Shown here piece after piece: positions 13,201-22,200 of a stretch of DNA of 64,000 nucleotides (position 1 is its first letter; each line of letters starts with the position of its first letter). Location of the stretch: NCBI RefSeq assembly GCF_020536995.1, contig NC_068367.1, positions 59,079,125 through 59,143,124 on the forward strand, given 5' to 3'. The translations under genes were made by a program, and so were the position numbers. The DNA is from Dreissena polymorpha. Taxonomy: Eukaryota; Mollusca; Bivalvia; Myida; Dreissenidae. The notes below the pieces were generated by a model, which did not search any database, was not told where the DNA came from, and was given only the letters and a program-made list of their open reading frames with translations.

Positions 13201-16200
13201 GATTGAAATGCTATATGAAGTGTAAGCTATGGCCCTTGTTTTTAATAAATGCCGTTTTAACAGTTTGTGCCATATGTTCTAATATAAGTCTCATTATCAC
13301 TGATGAAAGTGCATGATATACACTTCAACACTTTTATTTCGAACACCGATAATCCGAAGTTACTGTTATTTCGAAGTATTCGGGTCCCAATTTTGGTTCT
13401 TCTTTGTTTAATGTAAAATTTCATTGGTAATCCGAACTTCGTTAAACCGAAGAAATCGTTAATTCGAAGTGATTCTGTCGGTCCCAACACTTTAATTCGC
13501 ACCTAATTAACTATCTTTAATCCGAAGTCAAAACTGCAAAACAGTGAGCGTAATTTCACACCTTTGTCGTCTGAGCGTGGCCTGTCAAAAGCCGATAATT
13601 ACATTTTTGTCGTATGCGCGTAGTGTGTGAATTTGCTGATTTGTGCTATTCATTATATTTTATATCTTTGGTAATAAGAGAAAAATAAAAAGCAGAAAAA
13701 GAATCGTTTTATTCCTCCGTTTGTAACAAGTAAAAATCTATTGCTATATGACTAGTTTACGTTTTTAAGTACAACAATTATTAATAGTATCTTGTAACCG
13801 AACCATACGGATTCCACAACGTTTTATTTTTACAGAATCAATCAAATCTAAGTCTGTCAAATGTTTATTTCAAATTATCGTTAATCCGAAGTTTTTTTAA
13901 CGGTCCCGACGACTTCGAAATAACAGTGTTGAAGTGTATCTTAAAAAGAAGATCTTATTACCAGGTACATTAACTTTAAAATCCATGGAAAAGGCCCTGG
14001 TCAACAGCTTTTTTTAGTTGGCGTATAATACTTCTTTATCCTATAACTGCAGGCAGTCTTGAGTTGATGAACAATGGTATCTTTGAAACCTTTTGTATTT
14101 CATGCTGACGATGAAAATGTCATTTACTGATTAGTCTATGAAGAATTACTATGGCTTCAATAACATACGGATTGGTTTTACTCAATTAAAATCTATTACA
14201 AGTGTTTGTGTATTCCTCAACATGATGGAAATATTAATTCTATCAAGATCCATTATTATTCATATAGATTGCTGTTGCGTTCTTGGCAGGATTTAAAAAC
14301 TTAATTCAGCATATCAAGATGGCTTAAATAGAAGTCGACTTGTTTCAAGTCAAGGACATAATTACCTACTGAGCCACACTCCAAAAACAATTGGGCATAA
14401 CCCATACGCATAGAGCTTTGTCCCAGATTAGCCTGTGCAGTCCACATAGGCTAACCAGGGACATCATTTTTTGCGTGTACTGGATTTTATTTAAGAAGAG
14501 AATTCATTTCAATTTTTTATAAAAACGCAAATTGTTGTCCCTGATAAGCCTGTGAAGACTGCACAAACTAATCTGGGTGCCGTTTCATCAAAGATCGTAC
14601 GACAATCTTAATTTACGACCTTATTTTGGAGACTGAAAATACAAAAGCTGTTCATCAATATGCATTCAAAATATAAACCATATGTGAGAAAACTATGAAA
14701 TGAATAGATATACAGAAAAATAATAGTATTATTATTTGGTGTTTAGTTAAAAAGCGTCTTTGAAATATGTGTCGTATTCCAATTTTGTCGTACGATCGTT
14801 GATGAAACGGACCCCAGGGATGCCACTTTATGCACATCCATGAAGTCACGCTTTCCCAGAACGAGGCTGATATATAAGAGTTATTGCAGACAATGAAAGC
14901 TATATTCAGCCCATCGAGACGCCCACAATGGCTGGGGGGCTGTTTGCCGTGTACAGACAAGTCTTCAGGGATATGGGCGAGTACGATGCAGGCCTGGACA
15001 CGTGGGGAGGGGAAAACCTGGAGATATCATTTCGAGTAATTACCTAGACTGTATTCATCAACCCATGTATTGAATTACAACATAATTATGATAATGTAAA
15101 ATATGTCCTTCAATGTTTTCTAACATGAGCCCCTGGCAGGTATGTCATTAATAACCAATTGCCAATCAAATTCATAGCATCAAAGAATAAAAAAATTGGT
15201 TGAATTTTCAGGAATCTTGATTCGTTATGTTAAGTTGGAGTCTGCTACTGGTAGATCCCTTGTCAAAGCATTTAAATTTATGTGAAAATCACTGGTTTTA
15301 AATAATCATGACATCCCTGCTCTGTACTTTTCCATGTCAGTTTTGGCAGTGCGGGGGAAAGCTGGAGATTGTTCCATGTTCCCGCGTTGGTCACATTTTC
15401 CGCCAGCGTCGCCCATACGAATCGCCGAGTGGTGAAGATACCATGCTGAGGAACTCAGTTCGGGTGGCAAAAGTCTGGATGGATGAGTACATTGTACGTG
15501 CATCTGTATTCATAATATGAGACCAGTTCTGGGAATTCTTAATGCATGTGTGTAAAGTGTCGTCCCTGATTAACCTGTGCAGTCCGTACAGGCTAATTAG
15601 GGATGACACTTTCAGCTTTATGGACTTTTCTGCTTAAAGAAAGTCACTTCTAGGCGAAGAATTCTATTCAGGTTTGTGCTAATTGCACAGGCTAACCAGG
15701 GACGATACCTTCACAGGCTTTTTCCGCCCTATGCCACGGGTCCGAAATTCGGCCCCATTCCCGGTGCAAATCTGGTTGTTTTTTTTTCCAATTGAAAAAA
15801 AAAATTCCCAATTCCAAAAAAAAAAAAAAAAAAAAATCTTTTTTTTTTTTTTAACCTTAAAATATATAAGTTAACCTGATCCGGTGTAGAAAATAGAAAA
15901 AAGTCTTGCATAATTAAATTATTTGTTGCCTTGAATTTGTTTTAAAAACTGTAAAATATGTTAATGATTATTTAAGACTTCCCTTATTTTCCTCAAAATC
16001 CGATTTTTTACAACTCAAAAAAGGCCAGGCCTTTTGTTGTGAATGTACGTAACGTTATTTGCCGCGCCGCGCTTAAGTGTATTACGTCCCTGACGTCACG
16101 CCATATTTGTTGTTGTTTATATACGTCATGTTTATATTTGTTTTGAATCTGAAGTAAAAGGAAGAACCTGAACACACAACGCTTTGTAACTTTATTATCC

Positions 16201-19200
16201 ACACGATCGCGATACCTTTTCCCCAAATTCAGATTAAAAAACCTGCACTTATCACACATGTTCATAATATTTTGTAAAATTTTAAAAGTCGTTTTTTACC
16301 AGTTAACGGCTTCTTTGAAATATAAGAAACACTATTTACATGCGATAATTTTTCCCAATTGAGCCAATTTTGCGATTATCTTTTTTCCCAAAATTGGGGT
16401 TTTCACGACGCGAAATTCCCAAAATTCCAGTGTGGCGTTTTCCCAAAATGGAGCGGAAAAAGCCTGCTTCAGCTTATACGGATTTTATATTTAAATTGAG
16501 TGTCTTAAAAACAAAATCAAAGTCTAAGAGGAAAGTGTCGTCCCTGATTTGCCTGCGCAGTCTGTAGAGGCTTGTCTGGGACGACACTTTACCCTTAACG
16601 CGGCTAATATGATTATTGAAATATAATCTCCATGACTTGAGGATGTTATTCACACCTCTGTGAAGGGGCGAATCATTCGCAACATATGAGATATACGGCC
16701 CAAGGAGCAATGTCCACAAATGTCATTAGATCAAAGATCATTTTTATGGTGAATTTTTTAAAAACTAGAGCTTTGTCACAGACGTGACGAATACTCCCAC
16801 ATGCCGCATGGACACAGAATATTTTGCATGTTGTCTTCACAAAAAACAGCAGACACAATGCTCAATGTTTAAAACACACTAAGTGACCTTGTGACCTAGT
16901 TTTTGACCCGGCATGGCCCATATTCAAACTTGACCTAGAAATCATCTAGATACAACTTCATACCAAGTTTGGTGAAGATCGGATGAAAACAACTTGAATT
17001 AGAGAGCGGACACTTAATACGGACCGACAGACCGACCGACCGACAGACAAGCTCACTCCTATATACCCCCCTAAACTTCGTTTGTGGAGGTATATAAAAT
17101 CACTTTCAATATTTTATTATTTCATGATTGCTTTGAACAAGTTTGCATTAAATCCAGTCTGGTCGTCGTGGCATAGTGGACATGGTGTCTGCCTAGCGAC
17201 ACCAGATCACCGCTGTGGGAGCAGTCTTTAGATCTCCGCCCCCAGAGACACCAAGTTCTGGTTCTTGTTCCAGGAAACAGACTGAAGAGTGTTTATAATA
17301 AGCTTTGAGCTAAAATAAAAAGGTTTAACCCATTTATGCCTAGTGTCTAGAAAAAAAGCCTTGGCAAACAGCGTAGACCCAGATGACCTCATCAGGGTCT
17401 GCACTCTTTGCTTAAAGGAATCTCTGTAAGAATTATTCTAAATATAGAAATAAATATACTAGACATCCCTAATTTTGGAAATAAATTGATCAAAGTTAGA
17501 AAGATGGGAGAGTCCACTTGGCATAAATGGGTTAAACTCAATCCAGTCTGCCAGCAACTCACCTCATTCAGGGTTCGACACTAAGGCACGTCCGACAGAC
17601 ATTGTCTAGTAAGATCGGTGGTCGGGCTAGTAAAACTGTGGGCTAGCTTGTCCGACTGGTCGTACATACAAAATCTATATTGATTCATATAACTATAACT
17701 AACCGAAAACCTTTTTCTCTTAATGTGTAAAATAACTATTGTATCCATTATTTACATCAGAACAAAACTAGCGTATATAAATAAACGCGGAGCATTCACA
17801 TGATTCTTCGCTATTTTTAGACGCGAAGGAGAGCTTCCAGCAGAAATAGCTTGTTTCCATTGGTAAAGTTGTCATGAATATTAACCCTTTGCATGCTGGG
17901 AAATTTGTAGTCTGCTAAAATGTTGTCTGCTGAATTTCTAAAATTAGCATTTTCTTCAATTTTTTTCAAAGAATACTATCAGAATAGCAAACAGTTTGGA
18001 TCCAGATGAGACGCCACGTTCTGTGGCGTCTCATCTGGATCCAAACTGTTTGCAAAGACCTTCAAAATTCGGTTCCAGCACTGAAAGAGTTAATGATTTT
18101 CTGCAGTGTTGTAGAACTTTGTTCTATCGAAAATCGGTATCGTCAATGTAAACATTTTGGCATAGCAGACGAGAGAATGTAATTTAAAGAATGGCTTTGT
18201 TCAAGATTGGATTTTCGTACGACAAATAAGTTAATAAAGAAGAATCCGAAGGTAAAACTGACACAGATTATGATTGAAATGGGCCTTGGAGTTGTGGTAG
18301 CATGGAGCACAGCGGTCAAGGAGGCCAGAATTTGATAACGTTTAATAAATGTCACCTGCTGTACAGACATCATTTGTTTAACTGGTGATAAACAGTGAAA
18401 TTACAACAAACAATTTATATTGTTAAATAGTTTTATTTTATTTTTTACTCTGTGCATCAAAATAACTTTCTTGTGTTCACAAATTATTTTCTGATAAAAC
18501 CTGATTAAACAGTCACACGACACAATTCTGTTTATTTGCTATGTCATTTATGGTCTAGTAGACATCAGATTCGGGCTAGTACATTTTAAGAGGAGCTGGT
18601 CCGATGGTCTGGCTGTAAAAAAAGTTAATGTCGAACCCTGCTCATATTGGCCCAGTTTCAAGAACAAAAGCAATTTTTGAGCTCAACTTTAAAGATTAAA
18701 TTTGAGCTTCCAATCAGCTGAGAATTAAGAATGTCTGTCAGCTCTAATCTTGGCTATAAGAATATGCACAAATTCCTCCTTAAACTTAGGGTTGAGTCAG
18801 GCTCAAAACTAAAAAAACAAAACAATCTTATGTGAACACAAAAGTGAGCTTGAGGATCTAACTCAGATAAAAAATAAAAGTTTAGTTAGAATATAGACTT
18901 ATTTTCATTATACTAGGTCATTGTGTTTCTTTCAGCAACATTTCTTTTCTACGAAAAGCTACGCAACAAGCGTGCAGTATGGCGACATTTTTGACAGAGT
19001 GGCTCTCAGGCAAAAGTTGAATTGCAAACCCTTCAAGTGGTATTTGAAACACATATACCCCGAGTTACAGGTACCAGGGGAATCGAGCAATGTCAAACTT
19101 ACGGTTCCCAAGACGGGTAATCAGCCGGTCTATGTTAAACACGGTCAGATTGAGCACAAATCCACTCAGCTTTGCCTGCAGCCAGAAGGAGGCAACATTA

Positions 19201-22200
19201 CGAGGGATGTGAAAATATTACTTGGACAATGCGCCAGTAGCAGAATGGTAGGTACCCTGCTTGTGTTGTGATTCCCCTTACTACGGAGCCAACTGAAAGA
19301 AAGAACATTGACATTTCAGGCCCAATTAATATGAAAGAGTCCGAAATTATTTTTAAGAGTATTTGAACTGGTTATTACAGCCTTGAATTGCATTGGCTCA
19401 TGTTTTGCATATTTTACTCAGTCACTCTCAACAGTTTGTCAGAGCTTTTTTTCCTGCTTTGAGAAGTGGCCTTGGCCCTCCCCCCTCCATTTGTGAAAAA
19501 ATGAGTCATGAACAGTTCAAAATGAATCACGAACTTAATAAAATTGTGAAACTTTGAGTCGCGCACTTTCTTTAATTGTGAACATTTGAGTCCCGAACTT
19601 CCCAAAATTGTGAAAAACAGCCATTCTCACTGAAGGAAAAAAAGCCCTGTTTGTGGATTGGTATGTCTTCCGAAATGTTATAATTATGGAGCAAACTTCT
19701 TTCACATTTCACAAGTGAATTGCAAGTGAAAACGTCATCACCATGAAGTAAATATGTGCAAGACATTTAATAAACCCTTAGTGTCCTATACCAGTGCTCC
19801 AGCTAGGCCTAAATCGAAGGGCGCCGCGCCCTGCCCTCCCGAACCTCCGCCCTGCCCCCCGAACCTCCTTTTTTTTTTTTTACATATGATTATTCATAAA
19901 TCTCTTATTACATTGTAATTAGTTTAATCCTCATTGTAGACATTATATTTGAATGGTTTAATAATAATGGGAATAATACAATTATTTATAACATATAAAT
20001 TAACATGAAATAGAAAGCATTCCAGAAACACCAGCGCGCTCGAATGTGCCCTTTTCACAAAATACTGTGCGTCGAAAGTGCCCTTTTCACAAAATACTGC
20101 GCATCGAAAGTGCCCTTTTGACAAAATAGCCCCCCTGCCCTTTTCAAATCCTAGCTGGATCACTGTATACATTCCTGAGGTATTTGCCCTGGAACATGAT
20201 ACGCCCCATTGGTGCAAAAAAATACCATGTGCCATCTAATTTCAATGTCACATGGTACCTTTTTGAACCAAAGGGTGATATCTGTCAAATCCATGCTGGG
20301 GAATTAGTCCTGTTTGTGACAAAGCTCTGTTTCAAGTAGTTATTTTACAATTGTAAGTACATTTGTCATTTTAAATGAGTTGAATGTGTGGAAATATGGA
20401 TACTCCTGATTGTATTTAGAGAATACTTGTTTCAGTAATTGTGATATGCCATCATCCATGTGTGAGAAAATGATAATTTGTAAATTGTCTCCTTGTAGTC
20501 ATATGTAGTATAAGTGCGCCATCTATGCCTAATTGGTATTGCACAGCACCTTTCCGCCTCTACTTTCCCTTGAAGCTCCCGCTTTGCCTTTTCTATTCTC
20601 TTTTTTATGCCCCCGGATTGATAGATTGGGGGTATATTGTTTTTGTCCTGTCTGTCTGCCTGCCTGCCTGCCTGTCCCAAAATTTTAACCTTTGTTAAAG
20701 TTTGATAACTTTTGCAATATTGAACATAGCAACTTGATATTTACCATGCATGTGTATCTCATGGAGCTGCTCATTTTGAGTGGTGAAAAGTCAAGGTCAA
20801 GGTCATTTATCAAGGTCAAAGGTCAAATATCATTGTATTTTTCTTTACTAACACTTTAACCTTCGTTAAAGTTTGATCATAACTTTTTTAATATTGAACA
20901 CATGAACTTCATATTTGGCATGCATGTGTATCTCGTGGAGCTGCTCATTTTGAGTGGTGAAAGGTCAAGGTCATCCTTCAAGGTCAAAGGTCAAAATAAT
21001 ATAATAATTTTCATTTCTGCATTTAATCTCTTACTTACTTCTCGTTGAGCTGCACCTCAAAGGTCAAAGGTCAAATGTATGGCTTCAAAGCGGCGCAGAA
21101 GGGGGCATTGTGTTTCTGACAAACACATCTCTTGTTTTCTTATCTGATCACATTTTTATAGCTAATTTTCTAAGTAGTTACAATAAAATTTATGATTTTA
21201 CAAAGTGATATTCGTATTTTAGCTTTAAACGAAAGCACATGTTGTATGATTTATTTTACATGTTATATTGAAAATATGCCACAGGGTTAAGACCAATGTG
21301 TGCTAAATGGCACCTCTGACAAGAGTCCATTCTGCCCTTTTCAAATCCTAGTTGGAGCACTGAAGCATAATCACAATAAAACAAAAAAAGAACCAAAAAA
21401 TGCAGTAAAATATCAATTATATCTCACTTTGTCTATATATTACACTATTTAGATAAAAATATGATTGAAAATTAACTTTCAGGACAAGGCTTCTTATATG
21501 GCCTTCGTTCTGGATAAACTGGGCTTATTAAACCTGTGCAGTTCGCACATGCTAATCAGGCACGACACTTTCCGCCTTAATTGTATTTTTTTTCTTTTAG
21601 AAGAGACTTCATTACAACATAAAATTCCATAAAAGCCGAATGTGTGGTACTTGATAAGCCTGTACAGACTCCACAGGCTAATCTGGGACGACACTTTACG
21701 CACATGCATAAAGCCAAGTTTTCCCGAAACATGGCTGATATCATGTTATTTTCAACATGGAATCGTCTTCTGGTCATTCAAGGAATGGTACGAGACCTCG
21801 GATCAGGAGCTCATGCTGTCACAGAAGTTCTGTCTGGAAGCGGCAGACAAAGTGGGGGAGTCAGGGTACGCTAGGCTCGGCAAATGCGACGGCATGAAAG
21901 TGAAGCAGGCTTGGATATGGTCTATAAGGGTAATAATGATGTGTTACTTTGATTACTTATTGAACAACCCATTAAGCTTGAATCTGTGTATTAGAGGCGA
22001 GGCAAATGTGACAGTTTCAAAGCAGTTCTGAATATTATCAATAGGGGTAACATTGTCATGTGATTTTGCAACAAAAAATTGGCTTGCCGGTTTGAAGCAG
22101 ACCTGGATATTGTCAATAGGGGTAACATTGTCATGTGAATTATGCTACAAATCATAGGCTCGCGGTTTTGAAGCAGGACTGAATATTGTCAATGGGGCTA

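Noticed and set aside
14909-14909. Alternative acceptor TTCAG for GALNT11 exon 6
   Set aside because: It would put the conserved [10 protein letters not shown] out of frame with exon 5.
21642-22031. 129-codon plus-strand open frame as a stand-alone gene
   Set aside because: Only 21783-21929 is conserved (GALNT11 exon 9); the rest is repeat A and intron.
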